DNA of 64,000 nt from NCBI GenBank assembly GCA_963682025.1, contig OY821519.1, positions 195,890,920 to 195,954,919 of the forward strand, given 5' to 3'. Shown here in pieces: positions 10,751 to 21,235 of the stretch. Within the stretch, counting starts at the first letter, position 1; each line of letters starts with the position of its first letter. The translations under genes and the position numbers were made by a program. The notes under the pieces are model-generated. The model ran no database searches, had not been told where the DNA came from, and saw only the letters and a program-made list of their open reading frames with translations. The DNA comes from Cordilura impudica. Lineage: Eukaryota > Arthropoda > Insecta > Diptera > Scathophagidae.

Positions 10751-12629
10751 TTAGATTTTACAAGGTAAATTATCATAAAAATGATGATAATCTGCTGGCA
10801 GAAATTGTTTTAGATATTGCAAGTGGTCCCACTTTTGTTTTGATATTGCTATTTTCTCTTTAAAAAGACACTCAGGGGACATGGTTTCTATAACAGAATT
10901 CGATCTATGTGGAAGTAACTCATATTCGTCCGTTATATTTGTTTTGAAATAAATTAATCCTGACGAATCATATCCTAAGGCTCGAAGCATGTTTACTGTT
11001 GGATTGCCAATTCTTCTGCCTAAAATTTAAAATAAAGGTTTGGATATTTATAGATATATTATAGATATAATATATTATATAGAGTTTCTTAAGTGCGCAG
11101 TATTTATACCTGGACGAATGGACGAGTATTTCTTAGAAATACTTTCAAAATTTTGGAAATAGTCATATTGCAAATGATGTGCTTTTAGAGGTGTAGGAAG
11201 TTTTCATGCTTCCTGTATGAGTTGCACAAATTGAGAAGGCAAGTTTATTTGTTTTTTTTTTTTTTTATTTTTCTCTCTATAAGGGAATGCGTTGCGTCAC
11301 ATTCCATTTGCGTATGGCCACTTATTAAATACTTTTGCTCAATTGTTGTTTTGGTTTCCTTTGAATAAGTTAACAGGGCGTTAGATAAAACAGTATTACG
11401 ATTTTGGTAAAACCAGCCGTCCGAGTAAATTATAATGTGATGAATGTCAGGAGATTGGTCATGAAACTTTTTTAAGTGCTTAATAATACAAGTTGCAAAA
11501 ACAGAAGATACCAAATTTCCATCTGTTTCATCCCAAACATAATTATCTGATTCGTGCGTTACAATATTATAGATTGTAAAATTATGTAGTTGTAGTTTCA
11601 TTTTGTAATATGCAGCACTCGCGTTTAATTGAGGAACTAATTTTACTGCCTGAACATCCATACAAAATACTGCACATAGCCCGGCTTTAGCATTTTCTAT
11701 GTCATTCTTTTTTTCTTCACGCATTTTTTCTATTTATTTTCTATGTTCTTCGTAGTCTTCATCCGACACATTTTTAGCTTTATGTGAAACGCATAAATTG
11801 CATTGATCTTTTTTAGGCCTATAAATCGAATAATTTGATTGCTTCATAATTTCAGCGAAAATTGGATATGATAATTTTAAGTCAACATTTTCTTTTTTGG
11901 ATTCACAATCCTCGACATAAAGTTTATAAATCTCCTGGTTCGTGGAAAAATCCGATTCGAAATATAACTTTTTGCTATCTTTTCGACAATAATGAGAGTC
12001 CATTTTTGGAAGTTCTGCAAGCCATTTTTCGAGGAAGGCGCGCCGTTTTTTGTTGTGCTTACCTTGTGGTGTTAATTGTCTACTAGACTTGCATAAACTT
12101 AAAGATTTATCGGGACTTGTGTACCGTGGCTATCGCCACCAGTAATCCAATTACGAACCATTTTTGCCTTTAGCCCTAGCGTTGAGTGAAACATTTTTCG
12201 GCACACTTGTAAACGGCTTGAATTGTGTCTTAAATAATATTGTATTGTCTGAGTCCGTCTCGAGTTTTCTGAGGATTTTTTTTCCTCAGAAATGCTTGTA
12301 AGACCTGAAACATACAGACGCTTTTGCTGCCATGACATCTTCCAAAACAGACTAAAAATTTCCTTTCGGGCAGATTGGTGAAATGTTGAACAATTTCTTA
12401 AAGCACTTCTTTTACAGAATTGTGATGAACATGACTCTCCAAGTTGCCTAGAAGGCTTTTGGGAAAATACTTTTTTCGACATACCCAGATATTGTTCACC
12501 TTCCATTCTTTTCTTTCTATTTATGTTCTGTTTCCATTCAGATTTATTCGCAAGCTTATTCCTCATGGGAACATCATCTGATTCAGAATTTTCGCTTTCA
12601 CAATTCATGTTATTGGAACTTTGACACAA
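10751..12629 (-). pseudogene. DDE-like transposase of the 2.57-kb TIR element, lightly damaged
   Basis: Order on the minus strand: basic N-terminus (12629-12120) with CSTFHQSARKEIFSLFWKM; a probable zinc motif in KKDQCNLCVSHKAK (12003-11734); a putative catalytic core (11724-11245) with CMDVQAVK, IIIYSDGWFYQNRN and SGHTQMECDATHSLIER; and a C-terminus YSSIRPG spliced to RRIGNPTVNMLRALGYDSSG (10990-10751). Candidate acidic triad: D in CMDVQ, D in YSDG, E in QMEC or SLIE. Lesions: a frameshift near 12120, one TAA at 11736-11734, an A-run shift near 11260 and a TGA near 11220. A 90-bp intron lies at 11109-11020. I recall similar arthropod proteins without a settled name; the superfamily is not assigned. 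Confidence 0.75.
11020..11109 (-). other. Predicted 90-bp intron in the DDE-like transposase
   Basis: On the minus strand the donor is CCAG|GTATAAAT and the acceptor is TTTTAAATTTTAG|GCAG. Joining them links SSIRPG to RRIGNPTV in frame. Confidence 0.7.
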
Positions 12630-13168
12630 AAATGTAAAATGAATTAAACTATTTAATTTCGCAATAGAAAGGAATTTAAAAAAAGAAAAGATGACATTTA
12701 AATGTCAAAGAATTTATTTTCAGAGAAAGAGAAAAATTATTGGTTGCATTAAAATGTATTTAATTTCAATTTCAAATAAGTTAGGCCTTTTTTTTTCTTT
12801 AAACAAAAATTAAATTAGTTAGGCCTTTTTTTAAATCGCTATAAATCCGTAATTCGCAATCATAGATCACTGGATTTTTTAAGGGAGATGTGTTTGAGTG
12901 CGTTTTACCAGAAAATGGCAAAAACTCGATTTCGAAAAAAAATTAGATAGGCCTTTTCCATATTAAGCCAACGATATGTTTTGTTTTTTATTATTTTATT
13001 TATCTATCCTAATTTTTAAGTCTAAATTTTGTATTTAATTTTTTATTAAACTTATTTTGTAATCAAAGCCTAAATTGAGGCGACCCTTTCGATGAACAAT
13101 AGGATTATACACAAAATTTATAATTCAGAAATATTTCGTAATTATCTCTCGTCGTTACCTACTGGTTC

Positions 13169-14191
13169 TCAACGTGTGGTCTTGTTAAATTGCTCGAAGA
13201 ATTCTTTCGATACATGATTTTTATTGACGACTTTGTCATTGTATTCCTTTTGGATTTTCTGCTCCTTGGCCAATTTATCATTGATTTCTAAGACTCGCTC
13301 TAATTCAGATTGTTTTTTACGATTCATTTCCAAGTCCTTTAACATTAATTCACGATCCATATTTAAAGCATACTGTTCCCATTGCTTAGTCATAAGTTCC
13401 TGTTCCGTCTGCTGTTTCTTCTTATCCAACATTTGCTGGTGTTGACCTTTACGGAAAACTTCCAGCTCTTCGGGATTCATGCCCCTATACATAAAGGCTA
13501 TCTTCTTATTGGGATTCGTTTTAGATTGTGCCACATCGGGATTTTCCGTTAACATATCACTGGTTAACATATTATAGATTTCGGCCATGTCGTCTTCATT
13601 ATTTTCTTTTTTTTTGCGCATTTCTTGCTCGCGTTTTTGTTTGGCCAGTTCACAGTTATAATGGCGTATAGAATCGACAACCTGATGGCGTATTTTACTT
13701 TCCGATTTAGCCATATCCTCTAAACGTTTGTCACGAGATTGTATAGATTCATCCATGTGCTTGTCAGCTTCCAAGCGAGATTCTTCGGCCTGCTTTCTTT
13801 CCAAGATCTGTTGATCCAACCAGGCCCGCTGTTGTTCTCTTTGTCTCTGCCTCCGTTCGCGAAAACCCAAATCTTCACCATTGAATACTTGAGCCGATGA
13901 TATGCCTAAACTGAAATCATCATCGGCTATGCGTACTGGCTGAGACTTTTTTATCGAATTCGGATCATTTAAGTCATATTCACGACTTTGTTCTTTACGT
14001 TGAAAGCGACAACGATAAAAGTTGAGATCACTCTCAACAACACGTTTACGTTTTTCCAACTCTAACTCTTTGGCGTGCACCACTTTCTGTATCATATCGG
14101 CCTGCTGTTCATAGCGACGTTCATATTCCGATTCAATCTGTCGCAATTTTGATTTTTCAGCTATTTGACGATGTAAGGCGTCCAAATCAAG
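13169..14191 (-). CDS. RIB43A-like coiled-coil protein, exon 2 (C-terminal 340 residues)
   Basis: RIB43A/RIBC proteins line the inside of ciliary and flagellar doublet microtubules; in a fly that would mean sperm tails and sensory cilia. This exon starts after an acceptor TTTTAAG at 14192 with LDLDALHRQIAEK and runs without interruption to TGA at 13171-13169. It is highly charged and coiled-coil-like throughout. Family landmarks seen: LDALxxQ at the start, NFYRxxFQxxEQSREYDLNDPN, SSAQVFNGEDL, REQQRAWLDQQ and IAFMYRGMNPEE. With exon 1 the protein is 378 residues, the usual family length (human RIBC2 is about 377). Base composition is less AT-rich than its surroundings and no lesion is visible, so it looks functional. 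No direct evidence of its regulation is visible. Confidence 0.92.
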   Translation of the reverse strand, partial: LDLDALHRQIAEKSKLRQIESEYERRYEQQADMIQKVVHAKELELEKRKRVVESDLNFYRCRFQRKEQSREYDLNDPNSIKKSQPVRIADDDFSLGISSAQVFNGEDLGFRERRQRQREQQRAWLDQQILERKQAEESRLEADKHMDESIQSRDKRLEDMAKSESKIRHQVVDSIRHYNCELAKQKREQEMRKKKENNEDDMAEIYNMLTSDMLTENPDVAQSKTNPNKKIAFMYRGMNPEELEVFRKGQHQQMLDKKKQQTEQELMTKQWEQYALNMDRELMLKDLEMNRKKQSELERVLEINDKLAKEQKIQKEYNDKVVNKNHVSKEFFEQFNKTTR

Positions 14192-16082
14192 CTTAAAAAA
14201 AAATAAGGAAAGAAAAAAAATTAGGAAAATATAACTCTAAAGTGAAATTTTGAAAGTTGTCAGTTGAGAAATTTTTAGTTGGGGTTATAACGAAACTTTG
14301 TCATTTAAGTTAAAAACATTCTAGAGTATTTTCGTGATGTGCACATAAAGTTATCGGTTTCAAATTTGATATCAACAAATTTTGCGAGGTAATGAGGGTT
14401 AACATTTGGAATATCAAAAATTTTAGTAATCAATAAACAAATGTTATATATTTATAATCAAGATTTTTTGACTAGGTCTTAGTGAAAAGATATTGAAATA
14501 TTCTTCACAATGTTATTTAAATTTTATATGCAAATGATCAGAGGTCAATATCACATGACGAAAATTTTGTGATGGAATATCTTAAAAATGAGATATTTTT
14601 AAAAAATATGTTTTTGCTGATTGTCTCCCTACACTGAAGCAAAATTTATTGAATGAGCTTGTATTGAGTCCTGAGGCATAAATAAACAATAACATTAGAT
14701 GGAATTTTTAAAATTTTAATTTTTATATTTGTATTTGCTAAAGCCAAATAATGAATTACAAGCAGATTCCAGCCCTCCAAATTCGAGCGCAAATTCTAGA
14801 AAATTTAATTTTTTCATTAAATAAAGACCCTAAAAGTATGCTAATCAATTATAGCCAATTCACAATTCAACACAAAAAACAAACTCATTTTTATTACAAA
14901 CACGTTAACAAATTTAATATACACACACAGAGCATTGTATAATTGTATGTATGTGTTAGTAGCAACTTTAAATGCAATTTACTCAAAATAAAGGAAAAAA
15001 TATAAAAATCCGTGAATCTGCAAAACGGCTAAAAAGAAATACCTTTCAAATAATATACGTTTTGACCAAAATCGGGATAAAACGATAGACAAAACATCAG
15101 TCACAAGAAATCGCCTAGCCTATTAATATTAAAGATTAACTAAATGCAAAAATCGACTACATTTTTAACTTATCTTTGAATTTTTATATATAACTTCTGG
15201 ATCAATAGAAACCCACTTATTAAATTTAGCACAAGTGATACAAAAAAATAATCAGGAACTCAAATTAAAACAATTTTTTTTTCTTCAAAATATCACTTTT
15301 TGGGATATGTTTTCACAAACTAAAGATTAAATCCAATTTGTCGTATTACATGTGATTTTAATAACTTCGAAACGACACCTCAACTGAACTTGTAGGTAAA
15401 CTAGTATTAAACATAATCGTTAAAACGTTGGCCCATCTCTGTGTGTTTTTTAAATAATTTTTTCACTTTAGGCGTCGTTACATTTCTGAGGGGTGCGAAG
15501 CCAACCCGTTCGTTGATTATAAATAAGTGGTACATTTTTTTGTATCAAAAAATCTCTGTTAACCACAAGAGCTAAGATTTACAGAATATGTTCGTTTCGA
15601 GCTATTTTTTAAAAAATGTCTAGCTTTGTTTTCAAAGGGTCACTTGCAAGTATACCATCCAAACCTAAACGCTGTCGCCCATTAAAAATATGATGTATGT
15701 ACGTCACGTGAAAGGTATTTATTTTTATTCGCTTTCGAATTTGATATAAAGCCACATTCACTGGACGACAAAATTAAAAATTATATATTTTTTTTTTTAT
15801 TAATTTCGTTATTAGACTCGGACGAAAGACACTTCTTTTTAACTTCAAGGGGTAGAAATCACCGCACAAAATAAAACCAACACATAATTTTAAACTCTGA
15901 AAGCATGAAATCTGTGTAGAATGAGAACTAATTTCACGTCCAGCATTTTTCTGCCGACCAGTGAATTTTTATGATTTTTTTTTTGTCGCAAGACAGTTAA
16001 CCGAAACTTTAAGGACATATTGTTTTTTGTTTTACAACGACTTTCACTAAACATAAAAGCTCTAGCATTATCTTGGACTTAC
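14192..16082 (-). other. Intron of the RIB43A-like gene (1891 bp)
   Basis: GT (16082) to AG (14192) boundaries on the minus strand. It contains Helitron-like copy A (14759-15135). The rest is AT-rich with nothing else recognised. Confidence 0.85.
14759..15135 (-). mobile_element. Helitron-like non-autonomous element, copy A
   Basis: Sense is minus. The 5' end reads TCTTTAATATTAATAGGCTA, preceded by A. The 3' end has the hairpin region CTCGAATTTGGAGGG, then GGAATCTG and CTTG, a one-base change from the CTAG of the other copies, followed by T. Interior TTACTCAAAATAAAGG and GCCGTTTTGC blocks match copies B-E. No ORF. Confidence 0.75.
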
Positions 16083-16196
16083 TCCATATAGCCGTTGTTT
16101 GGCATTAAATATCCGTTTTTTTCGTTCCTCTTCGTATTGTTTACGTTTTTCCAATTTGACAGCTTCATTTAAATCAGCATTAGTCATAATATTCAT
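16083..16196 (-). CDS. RIB43A-like coiled-coil protein, exon 1 (N-terminal 38 residues)
   Basis: Starting at ATG 16196-16194 the minus strand reads MNIMTNADLNEAVKLEKRKQ and goes on to ERKKRIFNAKQRLYG, matching the conserved RIB43A N-terminus (LKEAxxIExRR...EEERKxRIFNxxxRxxG). A canonical donor GGA|GTAAGT follows at 16082, phase 0, and joins exactly to exon 2 (G followed by LDLDALHRQ). A second ATG three codons downstream (16186) is also possible; I chose the first because the frame is open and both are close. Untranslated exons cannot be excluded. Confidence 0.9.
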
Positions 16197-17188
16197 ATTG
16201 CAAACAATTTTGCTTGAAACCTTTGGCCAAGTCGAAGTATATTAGAAAAATCCAAATAATCTCATAAATATTGTTAAAAAATATATATATGTATGTATGT
16301 ATTTGTTTTTTAATTTTTCTTTATTGTATAAAATATGATGGAAAATTTTATGAAAACAAATTTCAATAATTGCTGTTTTGAAATTATACGCAACTCAATA
16401 TTATAATCAGTTTTTTTATTTTATTTCGATTCTATTGTTGAATATTTCTTTAACCCATTTTTGAATTGTTTAAAATGATGATAGTCTCGTTAAATATAAA
16501 CCTTTTTTCGGTCAAGCTTTTTTCCACTATTTTTTTTTAAAGTATTTGTTTTTTTGTTGACATGGAGCAAATAGTATATATATGTTTGTTATTTCTGTGT
16601 TTCTTGGGATATAGACACACATTGTACACATGTTGTATGAGTTGGTTGTTACCTACAACGTAATGTTTTTTTTATATTTTATATTTTATTTACTCCACCA
16701 CATTCGAGCAATGCTTGATTGCCATGTTAACTTACCATAAACTATTTGCCATAGTTGTTTGTTTGTTTGTTCAGAGTACAAGGAGACAGACGAGGCAACA
16801 AAGTTACAAACTTTTCATAATTTACATTTTGGAATTCACAGAAATTGAACTGAAACCACAACAACCAACACCACCGCCGCCGTACATTAATCATTTGAAA
16901 ATTAAACAATACAGAAATATGAATGAGTATTGTTTTGTTGATATTGTGATGATATAAATGAGATTTTTGTTCAGGAGATTATACGGTCATTAGTATCGTC
17001 ATTCGAGTAATCTTTTAAACAATCAAAAGAAATGTACAGTAATTAATTTAAGAAAAGTTTAAAAGCAACGTTCAAATGGCCGTGGCAATTCAAAATCCTA
17101 AAAAAAAAGAATTTTAATCAAAACATAAAAAAAAAAATTATTTTGAAAATCCTCTGGAGATTTTCTTCCTTTTTTTATTTTTAAAATA
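16197..17188. other. Region upstream of the RIB43A gene; no element recognised
   Basis: AT-rich, presumably including the promoter and 5' UTR of the minus-strand gene. The short frame at 16715-16957 has no recognisable features. Confidence 0.4.
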
Positions 17189-17267
17189 TACAGTACCAGA
17201 CAAAAATTTTGGCACAGTTATTTAGATGGAACAAGGTGCTGTATAACTCTTAAAATAATAAGCAAAT

Positions 17268-17760
17268 AACAAGTAAGAGTGTTAAATTCGGCTGCCGATT
17301 CTTTGATATCCTCCACCTACGTCTTAAACTCAATATTACAACCAATGTTGGGTACGGCTACCACTTTAAAACTGTTGCCGATACTAAATCTATTAAATTT
17401 AAAGTTAATTGCTTTTCTTGTTGGGAAGTTTCTATTATAATTTCTTCTTATAAAAAATAAATATCGTGTCTTCTATAGAAAGAATTAAATACTATTTGAA
17501 AAATTGCATTATTTTTCTTTTACTAGAACTACCAGTTCCCTAAGTACTTCATAGAACACCAAAGAAATTCATTATTTAACGCAGCCGACATAATATCCAA
17601 AGTTTGATCCATATAAGAATGTTTTGAGACCTTAGAAGTCATACGATAATAAAAATGTTCAGATAGTAATGTTAAAAAAGCAAATAGTTAATTTAAGTAA
17701 TATGTGAATAAAAACAGGTAAGAAATTAAAGCAGCTCTACACAGACAAAAAGATATACCC
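17268..17760 (-). repeat. Fly repeat with AAGTAAGAGTG end (copy Q2), outer part
   Basis: Starts AACAAGTAAGAGTGTTAAAT and continues GATATCCTCCACC; the same end is found inverted at 23770-23826. The rest is diverged. Its other end seems to be at about 25860-26085, after intervening insertions. Confidence 0.55.
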
Positions 17761-17855
17761 GATAAAAGCTTATATACCAAATTTCATCTAAATATTTATT
17801 AGTGTAATGTTGCGTACCAGGTTTACGTGTACTGACACAAGAAGTTGATTTAGAG
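17761..17855 (-). repeat. Fragment of palindrome-end fly repeat
   Basis: Contains GATAAAAGCTTATATACCAA as in the copies at 41330 and 48440. It is cut by the hAT insertion at 17856. Confidence 0.5.
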
Positions 17856-18535
17856 CAGTGCTGTTCATTTCATAGGACAATTGTCCCTGCTCAACTCACA
17901 TGTATTCTTACGCTGTTGCATTTAGGCGTCTCTGAAACAGCGACGAATGAAGACGTGTAGTGGATGTATGCTGATTTTTTTTTAATGCACTGAAAAAAAA
18001 AATAATGATATACGAAAAATATTTTATGAGGAAAATAATTTAAATGAAAAAGAAAAGCTGTTTGAAATTTGAAAACAAATTTTTGTTGAAATAAAAATAA
18101 AAATTATTAAGCTTTTTTTTTTAGATTTAAAATTTATTTGTTCTAAACAACGTAACGCATTAAGATTAAGTTATGTAAATTTAAAGCATGTTTTACTAAT
18201 ACGCAATTTGTCGCAAAATAATAAAAATTTAAAAATTTATAATACAAGATCTATAAAAGTCTAATAGAATTATTAACAAAACGAATTTATTTATTATAAA
18301 AGTAGAAATGATTTTAAAAATTTGAGTCTGAACGTTCATTCATTCATTCCGATCTCATATTTTTTTTTCCTTCCAAAAATTCATTTTTTAAATAACATAA
18401 TAAATCCAACTTATTAAAGATATTTTTTAATACGTAAATAAGTACAATAAAATCATTAATATTGATTGAAAAATCTACAACTTTGTTTTTTATAGAATAA
18501 AAAAAAGCCAGCCTAATATATATATATCGCACCTG

Positions 18536-18911
18536 TACCTCTAAAGTGAGTCAACTCAAAATTTACAAATTTTCAGTAGAGGCAAAAAACGGTTTTTTAA
18601 TATTTACTATAAAATGTAAAAACAGTTGTTTCATTGTAAAGAATTGCGATGAATAAGTATACAACAGTAGTTGTTTTTGCGATTTTTTCAGTAATCATCA
18701 AAAATGACAAGTTTTTTGGGTGCAACTCAAAATATGTCCTTTTACTGGATTCTAAAGAAGCTACTCTTATAACACAGAGAGGGTTACAACTGTATTTTTT
18801 TTTTTTTTCCAAAGACTAGAAAAACCGATGTAAGATTTTTACAGTGGATAGATATGACCACTGTGTATCGTTTTCTTGCAAATAGTGAAAATTGAAAATT
18901 TTTAGAGGTAC
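18536..18911. repeat. Possible small MITE inside the hAT element
   Basis: GTACCTCTAAA at the left and TTTAGAGGTAC at the right are inverted copies about 375 bp apart. No target duplication is clear. Confidence 0.35.
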
Positions 18912-19059
18912 GCTATACATATGTATATGTATTTATTTTTTTTTTTTTTTTCTTTAAAAAATTGAATTTTTGTTTAATTTTTATTTCTTTAAAACAGTTT
19001 TACACACAACATTAACAGTTTCATATTTTCAATAAAAATAAATTCATACAGTTACTAAC

Positions 19060-19470
19060 GCCGTTTTCTTTTCTGACAAAAAATGTCGCATTTTATTTGC
19101 ACTTTTTTTGAAAAGTGTATTTTTTATAAATTCTAAATTAAGATTAGATTAATTAAGATTAATTCTAATTATTTTATACATCAATCGAAAGGTCTCAAAG
19201 TCGAGCGCTCGTAAATCGCAAAAAATGGTAGCCATTGACTTATTTCAGGTCATAGTGTGAGAATATTTCCGCATTGTGCCTCTTTTTTTTTTTAATATTT
19301 TCACAGAGGATAATAATAAAAAAAATTTGCATTTTATGAACACAGCACTTTGAGACCTCTCGATTGATGTATAAAATTAGGTTACTCTTAATTTAGAATA
19401 TATAAAAAAATACACTTTTCAAATAAAGTGCAAATAAAATGCGACATTTTTTGTCAGAAAAGAAAACGGC
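19060..19470. repeat. Long inverted repeat (hairpin) with arms of about 125-142 bp
   Basis: The left arm 19060-19201 (GCCGTTTTCTTTTCTGAC ... GGTCTCAAAG) is complementary to the right arm 19347-19470 (CTTTGAGACC ... GTCAGAAAAGAAAACGGC) with small gaps; the spacer is about 145 bp. The arms include AAATGTCGCATTTTATTTGC. A transcript across it would fold into a long stem. Confidence 0.85.
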
Positions 19471-19949
19471 ATAAAACTGCTATGAACCAATTGAGAATTT
19501 TTTACAGTGACATTCTCATGTTCTCACCAACCCAACTACATTTTTATTTTTGAACAGCACTGATTTAGAGTCAATTTAGTATAAGAGATAGTTACAAACA
19601 TCAACACAAACTTATTAAATATTTTTTGTAAAAAATTTTCTTCCTAACACGTAAGATGAATATGTATTTTAAATTCTTTTTGAACTCACCTATTTTATAA
19701 AAAATCATATATTTTACAACAGAAATAAATATAAAAACAATTAAAGACAAACACTGATGTATATACATATATAAAATTGAAACAAACCTGGTGTTCGATT
19801 ATTTTCAAAATCAAACATTACATTTCCATTTTATTGTTATTTCTAACAGCTGAATAAATACTGAAACATATTTATGATTCAAAGTACGCTTTGGAGATGT
19901 TTGAAGTAAATTCAAATGAATTTTTATAACAATGGATGAATTCATTATT

Positions 19950-20630
19950 ATACACTGGAGTCCGACAGTTTGCGGAGTGGTTACAAGCGTGCGAAAGCCG
20001 GCCGAAGACTCAGCAATCGGCTGGAAAGATTATGGGGCCAGTATTTTTTGAGATGCAAGTGGTATAATATTTATTGATTATTTGGAGAAAGGAAAAACAA
20101 TAGCTGACAAGTACTATGTTGAGTTATTGGACAGATTGGATGAAGAAATTAAGAAAAAAACGACCCCGCTTAAATAAGAAAAAAAATCTTGTACCATCAT
20201 GATAATGCACCGGCGCATTCATCTGCTTTGGCTTCAGAAAAAGTTTTTACATTACGATCCCGCTTAAATAAGAAAAAAATCTGCTTTGGCTTCAGAAAAA
20301 TTGAAGTTTTACATTACGAATTGCTTCCCCACCCTCTGTATTCTGCAGATCTGGCCCCCAGCGATTATTATTTGTTCCCAAACTTGAAAAGATGGCTCCA
20401 GGGAAAGAGATTTTCCACAAATGAAGAAGTCATGTCAGAGACGGAAGCCTATTTTGTAGAGTTTGACAAATCGTACTTTTTCAAGGGTATCAAGATGTTA
20501 GAGGATCGTTTGAAGAAGTGCATTCCACTTAACGGAGATTGCATTGAAGAATCAAATTGATTTCAAATCCAATAAACTGGTTTTTCATTGTTAGGCCACT
20601 GAGTTTTCACTCCTGTAGTACTTAAATAAT
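19950..20630 (+). pseudogene. mariner-family transposase remnant (second mariner family)
   Basis: Upstream frames give QQSAGKIMGPVFF or SIF*DASGIIFIDYLEKGK, with a stop replacing W before the first catalytic D. The main frame 20189-20560 reads HHDNAPAHSSALASEK, then YSADLAPSDYYLFPNLKRWL and the C-terminus IKMLEDRLKKCI. These are the second and third D regions of a DD34D mariner. An internal tandem duplication of about 70 bp (ATCCCGCTTAAATAAG and CTGCTTTGGCTTCAG repeated around 20160-20300) disrupts the spacing between catalytic residues. Inactive. Confidence 0.85.
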
Positions 20631-21235
20631 TCTTTCTCGTTAAAAAGCGTGTTAAATATAAATGATGTAACAGACTTTGCGGGTTCGAGTGGTACATATT
20701 TCGAACAGAAATTCTAACCACATCAGAAGGAAGTGTCAACTATATCAAAATCGCAATAAGCTATTATTAAAACAAAGAAAACCACACTACTTTTTAACAT
20801 TCTTTGCTTTCAGTTCTGATTAATATTTCCGTTTTCCTTAGATACAGTTTGAAGAATAGATCCTTTTATTAATGGTGTAATTAAAATCGAATCATTTATC
20901 CTTTGAATTGACTTAATACTAATTGTTAATTGATTACACACAAGATATGGTATTGAAAAATATAAATATTCGAAAAATATATATATATATATTTATATAA
21001 GTACAATTTTTACGAAATTGAAATCATTTGATTTAAAGCAATATTTCTGTACGTTAAATTCTAAAAAACGCCTAATAGATATTGTAAAATAGTTGACATC
21101 ACAGTTAGGATATTTGTAATTATATACAGTGAAATCTCCCGTAGGCGGACACCGACCGTCACAGCAAATTTGACCGTTAACGAGTTAAACAAATTTCTAC
21201 GCATTACAACTTAAATATGAATGTTTATTTATTTT

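Larger units (their letters stand above)
10409..12973 (-). mobile_element. 2.57-kb TIR transposon with an unclassified DDE-like transposase
   Basis: Perfect 29-bp terminal inverted repeats start CGTTGGCTTAATATGGAAAA at 10409-10437 and lie inverted at 12945-12973. ATAT flanks both ends (10405-10408, 12974-12977) and is a plausible 4-bp target duplication. The subterminal motif TAGGCCTTTT recurs at 10599, 12782 and 12820 besides the TIRs, as transposase-binding sites often do. The interior is one minus-strand transposase gene with only a few lesions, so this is an almost complete, fairly recent copy. Confidence 0.85.
17856..19562. mobile_element. Non-autonomous hAT element, 1707 bp, 8-bp target duplication
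   Basis: Ends are CAGTGCTGTTCA at 17856 and its reverse complement TGAACAGCACTG ending at 19562. Both are flanked by the direct repeat ATTTAGAG (17848-17855, 19563-19570), a perfect 8-bp duplication. CAGTG ends with 8-bp TSDs are typical of hAT. No transposase frame is seen inside. The interior holds a long inverted repeat (19060-19470) and a smaller pair of inverted motifs. Confidence 0.88.

Noticed and set aside
16715..16957. 80-residue plus-strand frame upstream of the RIB43A gene
   Set aside because: Low-complexity composition, no recognised motif, likely chance.
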